From contig JAQTPK010000019.1 in the NCBI GenBank assembly GCA_028712885.1, positions 1 to 48,957 on the forward strand: a DNA stretch of 48,957 nucleotides, read 5' to 3'. The notes beneath the pieces are model-generated. The model had not been told where the DNA came from. It ran no database searches and worked only from the letters and a program-made list of their open reading frames with translations. Position 1 is the first letter of the stretch, and each line of letters begins with the position of its first letter. Of the stretch, positions 15,848 through 25,206 are shown piece after piece. The stretch comes from Syntrophales bacterium. Its GTDB lineage: Bacteria; Desulfobacterota; Syntrophia; Syntrophales; UBA4778. Both the position numbers and the translations under genes were made by a program.

Positions 15848-16180
15848 ATGGACAGGCGCGCCGCAAGGGAAATCAAAACGGTGCGGGCCATGATAGAAAT
15901 TTTCTGTGCGGGAAGGCACGGCCGGAAAACCCTTTGCCTTGATTGCGCGGGACTGCTCCGGTACGCGGAGAAAAGGCTTGCCCTCTGCAGGTGGGGCGTA
16001 AACAAGCCCGCATGCTCCGAGTGTACGATCCATTGCTACAAACCGGAGATGAGGGGAAAAATTCGCGAAGTAATGCGGTATTCCGGACCCCGGATGACTT
16101 TACGGCATCCGGTCCTGGCCGCCCTCCACTTTGCAGACAAAAAAAGAGGCGCAGGGCAAAAGCGGAAATTGAGAAGATAG
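15848..16180 (+). CDS. YgbA-family (nitrous oxide-stimulated promoter) cysteine-rich protein
   Basis: Small cytoplasmic protein, 110 aa, of the YgbA/NO-induced family (Pfam PF11756). It shows the family cysteines in LCLDCAGLL and SECTIHCYKPEMR and the conserved block KIREVMRYSGPRM. In enterobacteria ygbA belongs to the NsrR regulon and responds to nitric oxide; the biochemical role here is not known from sequence. The ATG at 15848 lies 11 bases after a GGGGGA run; a TTG at 15842 is an alternative start two codons earlier. The gene diverges from the hybrid kinase. Confidence 0.85.
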   Translation: MDRRAAREIKTVRAMIEIFCAGRHGRKTLCLDCAGLLRYAEKRLALCRWGVNKPACSECTIHCYKPEMRGKIREVMRYSGPRMTLRHPVLAALHFADKKRGAGQKRKLRR

Positions 16181-16488
16181 GGACAGGACCAGGATATCGG
16201 GATGGAGAGGTGATACAAGCCTGGAAAAATTCTCCACCCCCTCAAAGGAAGTAAACCTGTCCGATCCTCAACACGAAAATCCCGTCCGGTCTTCCGGCTG
16301 CTCAACCCCGCCCGGGATTTTATCCAATTGCCACTGCAAAAGGATACTGTTAAAGTATTTGTACATTTGCCGAGCCTTGGTCCCTTTCGGACCGGCTTTA
16401 TCCACGTCCGATTTCTCTACTCTTTCCAGGATTTCTCCTCTTCCCCAACTTAGAACCAGGCAGGAAACAGCGCAGGGGATTTACCTAT
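16181..16488. other. Non-coding gap upstream of the sigma factor gene
   Basis: This 308-base stretch has no open frame with coding character on either strand and no hairpin with a T run. It must contain the sigma gene promoter, but I could not place -35 and -10 boxes with confidence. Confidence 0.5.
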
Positions 16489-17538
16489 ATGGCTGAGATT
16501 ACGTCCGAACTGATAGAGATAGGGCGGAAGCGGGGATTTCTCACCTACGGGGATATTCTGGAACGGATTCCCGAAGCGGGACAGGATATCGACCAGCTTG
16601 ACGAGCTCTATGACGCCCTTTCCGAACGCGGAATCGACGTGGTCGAAGATGCGAAAGCCGCCGTCGAGACTGCGGAAGAGGCTGCGGAAGAAAAGCCCCC
16701 CGCGGAAGAGGCCCCCTCCGAGGACCCCCTCAGGATCTACATGCGGGACGTCGGCAGGATATCGCTGCTTACCCAGGCCCAGGAGATTGAATTGGCAAAG
16801 AGATCGGAAAAGGGTGACCCGGATGCGCGCCGGCGGCTTATCGAAGCCAATCTCCGCCTCGTCATCTCCATTGCGCGTCGGTATATTAACCGGGGGCTCT
16901 CTCTTTCCGATCTGATCCAGGCCGGAAATATCGGCCTCATGCGCGCGGTAAAGACTTTCGACTGGCGCCGGGGATTCAAGCTCAGCACATACGCGACCTG
17001 GTGGATCCGCCAGTCCATCACCAGAACCATTGCCGACCAGGGGCGAATAATCCGCATACCGGTTCACATGAAAGAGACGGCGGGTAAAGTGGCTCGCGCA
17101 ACGGAACAGCTGGCGCAAAAGCTGGACCGGGAGCCGAGTCCCGAAGAAATTGCAGGCGAAGCCGGAGTCCCGGTCGAGCGCGTGCGCCGGGTGCAGAAAA
17201 TGGTGCAGGAGCCGGTATCGCTGGACACTCCCTTCACCGAAGACGGGGAGAGAAGCCTCTTTGATATCGTGCAGAACAGGGATGCGCTGTCCCCCGCCGA
17301 TTCCGCCGGAAGGAGCAGGGTCCGGGAACAGATCGAGGCGATGCTCGAAACGCTGAAGCCGCGTGAACAGGAGATACTTAAGCTCCGTTTCGGCTTGAAG
17401 GACGGCCGGACTTATACCCTTGAAGAGATCGGAAAAACCTTGGGCGTGACCCGCGAAAGGGTCCGCCAGATTGAGGCCAAGGCGCTGAAGAAGCTTCGCC
17501 TGCCCGGGCGCAGGAAACTGCTCGAAGAGATATATTAA
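16489..17538 (+). CDS. rpoD: RpoD-like sigma-70 factor (compact, SigA-sized)
   Basis: RNA polymerase sigma factor, 349 aa. A region 1.1-like N terminus ([20 protein letters not shown]) is followed by an acidic Ala/Glu linker (about 55-82), region 1.2 ([11 protein letters not shown]), region 2 with [20 protein letters not shown] (core-binding and -10 recognition), region 3 ([19 protein letters not shown]) and region 4 with the helix-turn-helix [19 protein letters not shown]. It lacks the long non-conserved insert of proteobacterial RpoD (about 600 aa) and so resembles Gram-positive SigA in size. PVHMKET instead of the usual PVHMIET, and the compact form, leave open that it is a group 2 paralogue. 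The ribosome site is weak (GGGGAT). Confidence 0.85.
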   Translation: MAEITSELIEIGRKRGFLTYGDILERIPEAGQDIDQLDELYDALSERGIDVVEDAKAAVETAEEAAEEKPPAEEAPSEDPLRIYMRDVGRISLLTQAQEIELAKRSEKGDPDARRRLIEANLRLVISIARRYINRGLSLSDLIQAGNIGLMRAVKTFDWRRGFKLSTYATWWIRQSITRTIADQGRIIRIPVHMKETAGKVARATEQLAQKLDREPSPEEIAGEAGVPVERVRRVQKMVQEPVSLDTPFTEDGERSLFDIVQNRDALSPADSAGRSRVREQIEAMLETLKPREQEILKLRFGLKDGRTYTLEEIGKTLGVTRERVRQIEAKALKKLRLPGRRKLLEEIY

Positions 17539-17540
17539 TG

Positions 17541-17690
17541 GCTTCAGGCTTCTGGCTTCGTGCCTTGGGAGTCAGGCGTTGGGCTGGGCGGGAAGTGCGG
17601 GACGGGCGGGAAAAGCGCGAAAGGATTTCAGGGGTGATGGGTAATAGGGAAGGCAACATCTTACGCCTGAGGCCTTGGGCCTTACGATCT
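17541..17690. repeat. Mosaic hairpin element downstream of the sigma gene
   Basis: The 301-base gap 17539-17839 holds no gene. Its left part repeats GGCTTC and CAGGCGTTGGGC words; its right part (17661-17690) carries the complements ACGCCTGA and GGCCTTGGGCC. TCAGGCGT and ACGCCTGA are perfect 8-base complements within a longer imperfect stem. Confidence 0.45.
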
Positions 17691-17839
17691 TGATTTGATT
17701 TCCCCTTCATGGTTATCTTTTCATGAAATATTATTATTCACTATTTTTCGTTTACAGTTTAATATACCTCCAGAGCAGGCAACCACCCTCACGCACTCGC
17801 TGAAATGATGCCGCGGGGAAAACACATCGGGAGGACTTC

Positions 17840-18397
17840 ATGAAGCCCATCGGGCCGCTCATGTGGGAGCATCGTCTGATCGAGAGGATGGTCAAGCTGC
17901 TGAACGCCGAGGTTGACCGCATTGCAGGGAAAAAAGCGGTAAACGCCAGACTGCTCGACCAGGCCGTGGATTTTTTCAGGATTTACGCAGACCGGACTCA
18001 TCACGGCAAAGAGGAGGAGATCCTTTTCCGCGATCTGGCGAAGAAAAAACTCTCTCCCGAACACCGCTCCATGATGGGCGAGTTGATCAGTGAGCATGTC
18101 CGCGGCAGAGAAATGGTCGGCAGACTTCTTCGCGCAAAAATCGACTATTCGCGGGGAGTATCCGGCGCCCTGGCGGAAATCTCGTCGGCGCTGAACGAAC
18201 TGATTATTTTTTATCCCCGGCACATTGAAAAGGAGGACAAAAATTTCTTCTTCCCCTCCATGGATTATTTCACTCCGGAGGATCAGAATAAAATGCTCAC
18301 GGAATTCCGGGAATTCGACCGGAAGATGATCCATGAGAAGTACTGCGAGATGGTCGAAAACTTTCTCGGAAAACCGGTCCCCCGGCCGCCCTCTTGA
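17840..18397 (+). CDS. Hemerythrin HHE-domain protein
   Basis: Cytoplasmic four-helix-bundle protein, 185 aa, likely binding a non-heme di-iron centre. Metal-ligand candidates are seen in WEHRLIERM, THHGKEEEILF, SEHVRGREM and PRHIEKEDKNFFF, in the order expected for the HHE family. Such proteins bind or sense oxygen or nitric oxide, or handle iron. The ATG at 17840 has GGGAGGA nine bases upstream. It is followed by a convergent chemoreceptor gene. A link to the NO-related YgbA gene 1.7 kb away is possible but not shown. Confidence 0.88.
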   Translation: MKPIGPLMWEHRLIERMVKLLNAEVDRIAGKKAVNARLLDQAVDFFRIYADRTHHGKEEEILFRDLAKKKLSPEHRSMMGELISEHVRGREMVGRLLRAKIDYSRGVSGALAEISSALNELIIFYPRHIEKEDKNFFFPSMDYFTPEDQNKMLTEFREFDRKMIHEKYCEMVENFLGKPVPRPPS

Positions 18398-18400
18398 AGA

Positions 18401-18480
18401 AGAAGCTGAGAAGATAGGCGGCTCTTATCTTTCCAGGTTATAACGCCCGTCTCGGTCTGCCAACCTTTTCTCAGCTCCGT
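18401..18480. repeat. Hairpin between convergent hemerythrin and chemoreceptor genes
   Basis: The arms AGCTGAGAA (near 18402) and TTCTCAGCT (near 18469) pair across about 60 bases, with imperfect extension on the inner side. By position it may terminate transcription from both sides. It belongs to the same class of long-loop intergenic hairpins as the others listed. Confidence 0.4.
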
Positions 18481-18485
18481 CCTTT

Positions 18486-20024
18486 TCAGCCGCCCAGACC
18501 TGCCCTTTTCAGAAGACCGAAGCCGGAAATTCTGCTTCGCTCCGGAGCCGGTGCGGTCTTTACGGATTTCGCATCTTCGAATCTTCGCACCTTCTCATCA
18601 TCCGTTTTTCCGGCTCCGCTGATGGCTGAAACAAGGTCTTGAATGTTGTTTCTGATTTTCCCGATCTGATCGTTAAGCCGGTCCGAGGCGTCCGCGGACT
18701 GCTCCGCGTGCGAGGCCGTCTGCTGGGTAACTTTATCTATCTCCGCTATCGCCTTGTGGACGTTTCCGATTCCTTCCGCCTGCTCTTTCGAAGCCGCCGC
18801 AATCTCGTTTACAAGCTGGCTGACCTTGGTCGAAATTTCCATGTTCTCCTTGAATGCTTCCTTGGCGGTCTGCGTCAATTCGCTTCCGTTCACCACGGCC
18901 TTTACCGTATTTTCGATCAGCTCGTTCGTCGTTTTTGCCGCCTCCGCCGCTCTCATGGCAAGGTTCCTGACCTCGTCGGCGACCACGGCGAAGCCCGCCC
19001 CGATTTCTCCCGCGCGGGCCGCCTCAACCGCTGCGTTAAGCGCCAGGAGGTTGGTCTGAAAAGCGATCGCCTCTATGGTCTGAATTATCTTCCCCGTTTC
19101 GGCATTGGAGTCCCTGATCTCGGAAATCGCCTCCGACATCCTGTCCATCTGCTGATTGACATTCTCCACTATCCTGTTGACTTCCTCCATGATGACCCGT
19201 GCATGGTCGGCATTCTCCGCATTCTGCTTGGTCATTGCCGACATCTCGTCGAGAGAGGAGGCGGTCTCTTCAAGAGAACCGGCCTGTTCGCCTGCCCCCC
19301 TGGCCAGCTGCTGGGCGGATGAAGAAACCTGGGCCGATGCCGAAATCACCTCGTCAACGCCGCCGGTCAGGCCCGTGATTACGCGGCCCACGGATCCGGT
19401 GATGGAGCGAACGATGAAATACCCAAGGGCAAAGACGATCAAGATTCCCACCAATCCCATAATGGAAAGTTTTTTGATTATTTCCTCCACGATCTGGTCA
19501 TACCGGGTATTCGGCACTCCTACGTAGAACATCCCGATCACCTGCCCCTGCTCGTCCCGGATCGGCTCATACGCGGTCTGATTCCATATTCCGACGACCT
19601 GGGCCTTGCCGATATATGATTTGCCCTCTTTCAGCACCTTATCGATGACGTTCCGGGCGGCTTTCGTCCCCACCGCACGCTCTCCCGACGCATTCTTGAC
19701 GTTTGTGGCAATCCGGGTGCCGTCCTGAAAAATTGTGACCGTATCCCCGGTCAGCTCCCCGATGCGGTCTACCATGCCGAAATTGCCGTTCATCTCCGTC
19801 TCGCCCTTGAAAAGCTTTCCCTCCCTGACCGCCCATGCCCCGGGATGCTTGTCTTCGAGGAGACTTCGTCCCATAGCGATATCTCCCTTGAGCTTTTCGT
19901 GAGCCGTCAGAATTACCTTTTCCTGGATGGTGAGTATTGTAAATGCGCCCATTATCGCGAAAAGGAGTATAAAAATCGTTAACAGCGAGAACATTTTTCC
20001 CCTTAATCCCATATTGCGAAACAT
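18486..20024 (-). CDS. Methyl-accepting chemotaxis protein (single Cache sensor)
   Basis: Transmembrane chemoreceptor, 512 aa. Membrane segments lie at about 12-32 and 188-208. They bracket a periplasmic Cache domain (about 35-185; [36 protein letters not shown]). After a short linker the signalling domain contains the invariant hairpin tip [17 protein letters not shown], where CheA and CheW dock. Glu/Gln pairs in the flanking helices are possible methylation sites. The start at 20024 has AAGGAGG seven bases upstream. A sigma28-type promoter lies at 20062-20088, tying expression to the flagellar regulon. It ends with [12 protein letters not shown], without a CheR-docking pentapeptide. Confidence 0.93.
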   Translation of the reverse strand: MFRNMGLRGKMFSLLTIFILLFAIMGAFTILTIQEKVILTAHEKLKGDIAMGRSLLEDKHPGAWAVREGKLFKGETEMNGNFGMVDRIGELTGDTVTIFQDGTRIATNVKNASGERAVGTKAARNVIDKVLKEGKSYIGKAQVVGIWNQTAYEPIRDEQGQVIGMFYVGVPNTRYDQIVEEIIKKLSIMGLVGILIVFALGYFIVRSITGSVGRVITGLTGGVDEVISASAQVSSSAQQLARGAGEQAGSLEETASSLDEMSAMTKQNAENADHARVIMEEVNRIVENVNQQMDRMSEAISEIRDSNAETGKIIQTIEAIAFQTNLLALNAAVEAARAGEIGAGFAVVADEVRNLAMRAAEAAKTTNELIENTVKAVVNGSELTQTAKEAFKENMEISTKVSQLVNEIAAASKEQAEGIGNVHKAIAEIDKVTQQTASHAEQSADASDRLNDQIGKIRNNIQDLVSAISGAGKTDDEKVRRFEDAKSVKTAPAPERSRISGFGLLKRAGLGG

Positions 20025-20061
20025 GCCTGATCCTCCTTGTGCGGCAGTAATTCCAATTAAT

Positions 20062-20088
20062 CAATCGGCAGCAATCCCGAAAAATTTA
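20062..20088 (-). promoter_or_regulatory. Sigma28 (FliA-type) promoter for the chemoreceptor
   Basis: Read on the minus strand, TAAA (20088-20085) is followed by exactly 15 bases and GCCGATTG (20069-20062), close to the FliA consensus TAAA-N15-GCCGATAA. Transcription would start near 20055, giving a leader of about 30 bases to the ATG at 20024 with its strong ribosome site. Confidence 0.7.
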
Positions 20089-20108
20089 TGCTCAAATCGA
20101 CATAAATT
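20083..20108. promoter_or_regulatory. Inverted repeat in the chemoreceptor/kinase divergent gap
   Basis: AATTTATG (20083-20090) and CATAAATT (20101-20108) are perfect complements with a 10-base spacer. One arm overlaps the -35 of the sigma28 promoter, so a bound regulator could block it. Confidence 0.35.
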
Positions 20109-20252
20109 CTTTCCGAACCGATATATTAATAAGGAAAAACCTTGTTGCCTTGCACCTGTCGTGATAATTAAAAAAACCCTCGCTGAGATCATCCCCTTGC
20201 GGATGGAAGCAGGTCAGACATCTCCCGGAGATTACGTCCGCACTCAGACGCT

Positions 20253-22646
20253 ATGGAAACCGAAAAATCCCTCAAAAAAGAACTCCTTATAGAAAATGAA
20301 ATCCTTCGGGCCAGGGAAGAAAGATACCTTCATCTCATTGACGGTACGAACGACGGAATTTATGAGCTGGATACCGACGGATATTTCACGTTCGTCAACA
20401 AAACGATCTCGGACAGGACGGGCATACCCCAGGAGGCCTTCCGCGGGCTTCACTATTGTGAATTGATAATGCCCGAGGACCATGAGCTGGCCCAGAGAAA
20501 TTTCGAAAAAATCGTTCAGGGGGAGACCTTACCGCCTTATGAGATTCGCGGGCGAACGCTGGGCGGCCGGCTCATGACGCTCGAAGTTAATGCCTCCCCA
20601 ATCTATGGCGGGCGGAGCGTCATCGGGGTCATGGGGATCATCCGCGACGTGACCGAGAGAAACCTGGCCGTAGCGGCCCTCCGGAAGAGCCAGGAACGGT
20701 TGCGCCGGATCACCAGCATCATGGTGGATCTGGTCGCCCAGATCGATCTTCAGATGGTCCTTCAGTACATTACCCCAAACGTCGAATGGATCCTCGGATT
20801 CCGGGTTGAAGACGGCCTGGGGAAATCCGCCCTGGAGTTTATCCATCCCGACGATCACACCCTGGCGGCCGAATCCCTGCAGAGGGTCTTGAGGTCCGGC
20901 AACCTCGAGATCGAACTCCGCATCCGGCACAGCGACGGCCGCTACATCTGGATGGAATTGCTAGGCAATGTCCTTATCGGAGACGACAGAAAGCTGGCGG
21001 GAGTAATCATCAGCTGCCGCAACGTAACAAACCGCAGGAGGGCTGAAGAAAAGATCCGCCTGCTCCACCAGGAACTGGAAAAAAGGGTGACGGACAGGAC
21101 GGCCCAGCTCGAAGCCGCCCACCGGGACCTCGGGGTCGAATCGGCTGACCGTATGCGGGCGGAGGATGAACTGCGGGAAAGCGAAAGGAAATACAAAGAG
21201 CTGGTTGATTTTCTTCCCATACCGGTTTTTGAGATGGATCAGCACGCATATATTATTTCCGGAAACCCCGCGGTCCATGAACTTTTCGGAGTCACTCCCG
21301 AGGACGTGGAAAACGGACTTAACGCATACCGACTGATAATTCCCGAAGAAGTTGAAAAGGCAAAACAGACCGTGATGAAACGGTTCGCCGGAGAAAAAGA
21401 AATCGGAACTGAATTTACGGGGGTCAGGAAAGACGGCAGCAGGTTTCCCATGATCATCTACGGAAGCCCTATTATCCGCCGGGGCAGACCGGTGGGTTTA
21501 AGGGGAGCGATAATCGATTTGACGGAACGGAAGAAAGCGGAGGAATCGCTTCGGAAAAGCAGCGCCAGCCTCGCAGATGCCCAGAGAATAGCCCATATCG
21601 GGAATTGGGAATGGGACATTCGCACCGGCGAAACAAGCTGGTCGGACGAAATATACCGGATCCTGGGGGTGGCCCGGGATTCTTTCGGGAGGAGGTACGA
21701 AGACCTGCTCGACCTTATTCATCCCGAAGACAGGGCGGTGGTGAAAGGCGCGGTCAACAGGGCCGTCCATACCGGGGCGCCTGCGGAAAACTCCTACCGG
21801 ATTTCGCGGGCAGACGGATCCATCGCGGAAATCGCCGAACGGATCGAAGCGATTCCCGGCGGGGACGGAAGGACCGCAAAACTGCTGGGCATCATCCAGG
21901 ACGTCACGGAACGCAAGAAGGCCGATAAAAAACTGCAGAAGGCGAAGGATGCTCTGCTCCAGGCGGAAAAGCTGGCTTCCATCGGGCTTCTATCGTCCGG
22001 CGTCGCGCATGAAATCCTGAATCCGATCAACATTATCTACATGACGCTGCAGGTGCTGCAGATGTCCGAGGATCTCTCGCACGAAGCCCACACGGAGATC
22101 GCCATCGCCATCGAGCAGGTAAACCGTATCGTCTCCATCACCAAGGACCTGGGCCGCTTTGCGCGCACCGCCAAGATGGACAAAGAGCGCCTTGACCTCA
22201 ACGAAATCGTCCGGAACGCCCTGGCCCAGCTGGGTGCGCAATTCAAATTTTCCGGAATAAGGACCGAAACCGGCTTCGCGTCCGGGCTCCCTTCAATCAA
22301 GCTCAGCAAGGAAGGGATAGAGCAGGTGCTTTTCAATCTGTTCTCGAACGCAGTCTGCGCGATGGAGAATTCCGGGACGAAAATCTTGAAAGTGGAAACG
22401 GAAAAAGCAAATTCGGAAGGGAAGGATTTTGCCCGGGTCAGGATCTCCGATACGGGATGCGGGATCAAAGAGGAGAACCTCCCGAGGATATTCGAGCCAT
22501 TCTTTACGACGAAGGAGCCCGGAAAAGGGATAGGTCTCGGTCTGTCCATATCGTATGGAATCGTCCGGGACCACGGCGGGCGTATCTGGGCGGAGCACAG
22601 GAACGGGGGGGGCGCAGCAGTCATTTTCGAGCTGCCGATCGGGTAA
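20253..22646 (+). CDS. Four-PAS soluble sensor histidine kinase
   Basis: Cytoplasmic kinase, 797 aa, with no membrane segment. Four PAS/PAC units can be followed by their closing motifs IRDVTER (about 135), CRNVTNR (about 260), IIDLTER (about 430) and IQDVTER (about 555), with a coiled coil at about 268-310 between the second and third. HisKA follows, with the acceptor H586 in SGVAHEILNP, then a HATPase with N box, DTGCGI and GKGIGLGLSIS. The AHEILNP form is typical of NtrB-like kinases. A receiver-only gene starts 20 bases downstream, and an Mla lipid transport operon follows. The ATG at 20253 lacks a strong ribosome site. Confidence 0.92.
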   Translation: METEKSLKKELLIENEILRAREERYLHLIDGTNDGIYELDTDGYFTFVNKTISDRTGIPQEAFRGLHYCELIMPEDHELAQRNFEKIVQGETLPPYEIRGRTLGGRLMTLEVNASPIYGGRSVIGVMGIIRDVTERNLAVAALRKSQERLRRITSIMVDLVAQIDLQMVLQYITPNVEWILGFRVEDGLGKSALEFIHPDDHTLAAESLQRVLRSGNLEIELRIRHSDGRYIWMELLGNVLIGDDRKLAGVIISCRNVTNRRRAEEKIRLLHQELEKRVTDRTAQLEAAHRDLGVESADRMRAEDELRESERKYKELVDFLPIPVFEMDQHAYIISGNPAVHELFGVTPEDVENGLNAYRLIIPEEVEKAKQTVMKRFAGEKEIGTEFTGVRKDGSRFPMIIYGSPIIRRGRPVGLRGAIIDLTERKKAEESLRKSSASLADAQRIAHIGNWEWDIRTGETSWSDEIYRILGVARDSFGRRYEDLLDLIHPEDRAVVKGAVNRAVHTGAPAENSYRISRADGSIAEIAERIEAIPGGDGRTAKLLGIIQDVTERKKADKKLQKAKDALLQAEKLASIGLLSSGVAHEILNPINIIYMTLQVLQMSEDLSHEAHTEIAIAIEQVNRIVSITKDLGRFARTAKMDKERLDLNEIVRNALAQLGAQFKFSGIRTETGFASGLPSIKLSKEGIEQVLFNLFSNAVCAMENSGTKILKVETEKANSEGKDFARVRISDTGCGIKEENLPRIFEPFFTTKEPGKGIGLGLSISYGIVRDHGGRIWAEHRNGGGAAVIFELPIG

Positions 22647-22666
22647 TAAAGGAGAGGATCGGATTT

Positions 22667-23041
22667 ATGGAAAAGATTCTGATCGTGGATGACGAAGTGC
22701 ATGTCCTTAATCTACTTAGGAAATTTTTTGCATCGAGAGGATATGACGTCCATACGGCGACAACGGGAGAAACCGCCATCGAGATTGTCAGGAGCGAGCA
22801 TCCGGAGATCGTTCTCCTGGACATCATTATGCCGGGGATGGGGGGGCTCGAAGTGCTTCAGGAAATCAGAAAAATAGATCCGGATATCGGGGTGATCATG
22901 GCCACGGCCGTGCTGGATCAGAAAACCGCAAAAGTCGCGCTGGAAATGGGGGCCTACGATTATGTAACCAAGCCTTTTGATTTTGACTATATGGAAACCG
23001 TCCTGCTTGTCAAGCTGGCGGGAATGAGGTTCCGTAATTGA
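22667..23041 (+). CDS. Single-domain response regulator (CheY-like)
   Basis: Receiver-only protein, 124 aa. The acidic pocket is in IVDDE, the phospho-acceptor aspartate in VLLDIIMPG, the conserved Thr in ATAV and the Lys in VTKPFDFDY. It starts at 22667 after GGAGAGG, 20 bases behind the four-PAS kinase, so it is the expected phosphorylation partner. There is no DNA-binding domain, so it must act by protein contact or in a phosphorelay. A longer frame from 22457 overlaps the kinase gene and is rejected. Confidence 0.92.
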   Translation: MEKILIVDDEVHVLNLLRKFFASRGYDVHTATTGETAIEIVRSEHPEIVLLDIIMPGMGGLEVLQEIRKIDPDIGVIMATAVLDQKTAKVALEMGAYDYVTKPFDFDYMETVLLVKLAGMRFRN

Positions 23042-23256
23042 GGTTCTCCGGCCGGGACGGAAGCACCCCGCCGGCCCCGGTTCCGGATAGTCCTTGTCCG
23101 CTGCCGATTCAGATTTCGTTTCCCCTTCCCTGAAGATGCCGTAAATGGTTTTCAGCACTAAATATCTTTGTTTTTCCTGCCGATATAACAGTGGGCAACT
23201 CCCGCAGCGTTCACGGACCGGCGGGCATCATCTTATTTCCTGAAAAACTGCGCCGC

Positions 23257-24396
23257 ATGAATTCTTCCATCGAAAATGCAACCAGGTATTCTCTCCGGTC
23301 TGAAGAGTCCGGACCGGGAAACCTGATTCTGCATGTTTCGGGCGCAATCGCCCTCGGGACCGTGAAGGATTTCACCCGGGACATTGAATCGCACCTGCGC
23401 GGAAGGAACTTCCGGGAGGTGATCTTCGATCTTGACGGGATCGAATATCTCGACAGCGCGGGTGCGCTTGCCCTGATCAGGTACCGAGACATGGGTTCCC
23501 GCGAATCTTTCCCGGTCCGCATGACCGGCATGAACGCGGCCACGGAACGCATGATAGGCCTCATCGACCGCAATCCTCTCCCGCCGCCGCAGCCGTCAAG
23601 AGAAGCGCCCGGTCTGCTGGAAAGAGCCGGAGAGGCCGGGATTCGCTTCTATCATGATGCAGCCCTGCTGCTGCTCTTTATCGGCGATATTGCCGGCTCC
23701 CTGGCCGGATCCGCATTGAGCCCGCGGTCCATCCGGTGGGAATCCGTTACCTTTTACATGAAGAAAGCGGGGCTTGACGGATTGCCGATCGTCGGACTTA
23801 TCAGCGTTCTCCTGGGGATGATTATGGCCTTCATGGCGTCCCTCCAGCTCCGCCTTTTCGGCGCAAACATCTATGTCGCGTCTCTGGTGTCCATTGCCAT
23901 TGTCAAAGAGCTCGGCCCCATTATGACGGCTATAATTTTCGCCGGACGGTCCGGCTCGGCCTTCTCCGCCGAAATCGGGACAATGCTGGTGAATGAGGAG
24001 ATAGACGCCCTTTCAACCATGGGTTTCGATCCCGTCAGATTCCTTGTCGTTCCGAAAGTCATCGCCTCGATGCTTGTTGTGCCGATTCTCACGCTCTATG
24101 CCGATTTACTCGGAATATTGGGAGGCCTGGTCGTGGGTATAATGGGAATGGACTTGACGGTCCACTCGTACATGCAGCAGACGATGACCAGCATCCAGAT
24201 GTTCGACCTTGTTTCAAGTATTTTCAAGTCGGTATGCTTCGCCGTGCTGATTGCGGCAATATCGTGCCACCGCGGATTCCAGGCCAGCGGGGGAGCGGAA
24301 GCCGTCGGCTCCGCGACAACTTCCGCCGTAGTATCTTCTATTTTCCTCATCATCACCGCCGATTCGGCTTTTGCGATCATGCTGCACTACATATGA
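23257..24396 (+). CDS. mlaE: MlaE-type lipid ABC permease with N-terminal STAS (MlaB-like) domain
   Basis: Inner-membrane permease of an MCE/Mla phospholipid transport system, 379 aa from this start. Residues about 10-110 form a STAS domain (IEYLDSAGALALI), equivalent to MlaB fused to the permease. The MlaE domain follows with about five membrane segments and the conserved block KELGPIMTAIIFAGRSGSAFSAEIGTM, then the EEIDAL coupling motif. A GTG at 23191 would add 22 residues; neither start has a good ribosome site. ATPase, MCE-domain and lipoprotein genes follow in order. A TAAA-N16-GCCGATAT sequence at 23159-23186 resembles a sigma28 promoter, but its spacer is one base too long. Confidence 0.9.
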   Translation: MNSSIENATRYSLRSEESGPGNLILHVSGAIALGTVKDFTRDIESHLRGRNFREVIFDLDGIEYLDSAGALALIRYRDMGSRESFPVRMTGMNAATERMIGLIDRNPLPPPQPSREAPGLLERAGEAGIRFYHDAALLLLFIGDIAGSLAGSALSPRSIRWESVTFYMKKAGLDGLPIVGLISVLLGMIMAFMASLQLRLFGANIYVASLVSIAIVKELGPIMTAIIFAGRSGSAFSAEIGTMLVNEEIDALSTMGFDPVRFLVVPKVIASMLVVPILTLYADLLGILGGLVVGIMGMDLTVHSYMQQTMTSIQMFDLVSSIFKSVCFAVLIAAISCHRGFQASGGAEAVGSATTSAVVSSIFLIITADSAFAIMLHYI

Positions 24397-24420
24397 AGAA
24401 GGGGAAGACGGTCGCGACTG

Positions 24421-25194
24421 ATGAATACTCCTGCTGACAAGAAATACAGACCGGCTGTCATCGAAGTGGAGGGGATCTCAGCCTATTACCGCGACAACTC
24501 CGTCCTGGAAAATATCTCGCTCAAGGTGTTCCAGGGAGAAATTTTCGTAATCGTCGGGGAGAGCGGCTGCGGGAAATCGACCCTGCTCAAGTGCATGATA
24601 GGGCTGTATCGTCCCGACGACGGCAGGATCTCGATCCGGGGGACCGATCTTGTTTCCGCCGAAGATGAGGAGCTCCAGCAGGTCAGAAAAGGATTCGGCG
24701 TGCTCTTTCAATCGGGCGCCCTTATCGGCTCCATGACGCTTGCGGAGAATATCTCTTTGCCCCTCCTCGAGCATACCGACCTGCCGGCGGAAATGATCGA
24801 CGAAATCGTCAGGATGAAGCTTCGCCTCGTGAATCTTTCCGGCTACGAGGACTACCTTCCGTCCGAGCTTTCGGGGGGAATGAAAAAAAGGGCCGGCATC
24901 GCCCGCGCCCTGGCGCTCGACCCGCAGATCCTTTTTCTGGATGAGCTGTCGGCGGGCCTGGATCCCGTTACGTCCGCAGGGCTGGACCGGCTCGTCAAGG
25001 ATCTGAACGCTGTTATGGGCACCACGATGGTGATCGTCAGCCACGAGTTAAATTCGATTATGAATATTGCCGATAGGGTGATCATGCTGGACAAGAGCAC
25101 CCGGGGAATAATCGCCGAGGGAAATCCGCGGGAAATCAGGAAGAATTCCGCGGATCGGAGGGTATACAACTTCTTCAACAGGGAACCGCACTGA
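24421..25194 (+). CDS. mlaF: MlaF-type ABC ATPase
   Basis: ATPase driving the Mla-type lipid transporter, 257 aa. Walker A GESGCGKST, signature LSGGMKKRAG, Walker B ILFLDELSAGLD and the switch histidine in IVSHELNS are present. The MKKRAGIARA form of the signature is characteristic of MlaF/Mkl ATPases. It begins 24 bases after the permease gene and ends 12 bases before the MCE gene, so it is in the middle of an operon. Confidence 0.92.
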   Translation: MNTPADKKYRPAVIEVEGISAYYRDNSVLENISLKVFQGEIFVIVGESGCGKSTLLKCMIGLYRPDDGRISIRGTDLVSAEDEELQQVRKGFGVLFQSGALIGSMTLAENISLPLLEHTDLPAEMIDEIVRMKLRLVNLSGYEDYLPSELSGGMKKRAGIARALALDPQILFLDELSAGLDPVTSAGLDRLVKDLNAVMGTTMVIVSHELNSIMNIADRVIMLDKSTRGIIAEGNPREIRKNSADRRVYNFFNREPH

Positions 25195-25206
25195 GGATGG
25201 AGAAAA

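Noticed and set aside
23159-23186. Second sigma28-like promoter (TAAA-N16-GCCGATAT) before the Mla permease
   Set aside because: The spacer is 16 rather than 15 bases and the downstream genes are not motility genes; kept only as a note in the permease entry.
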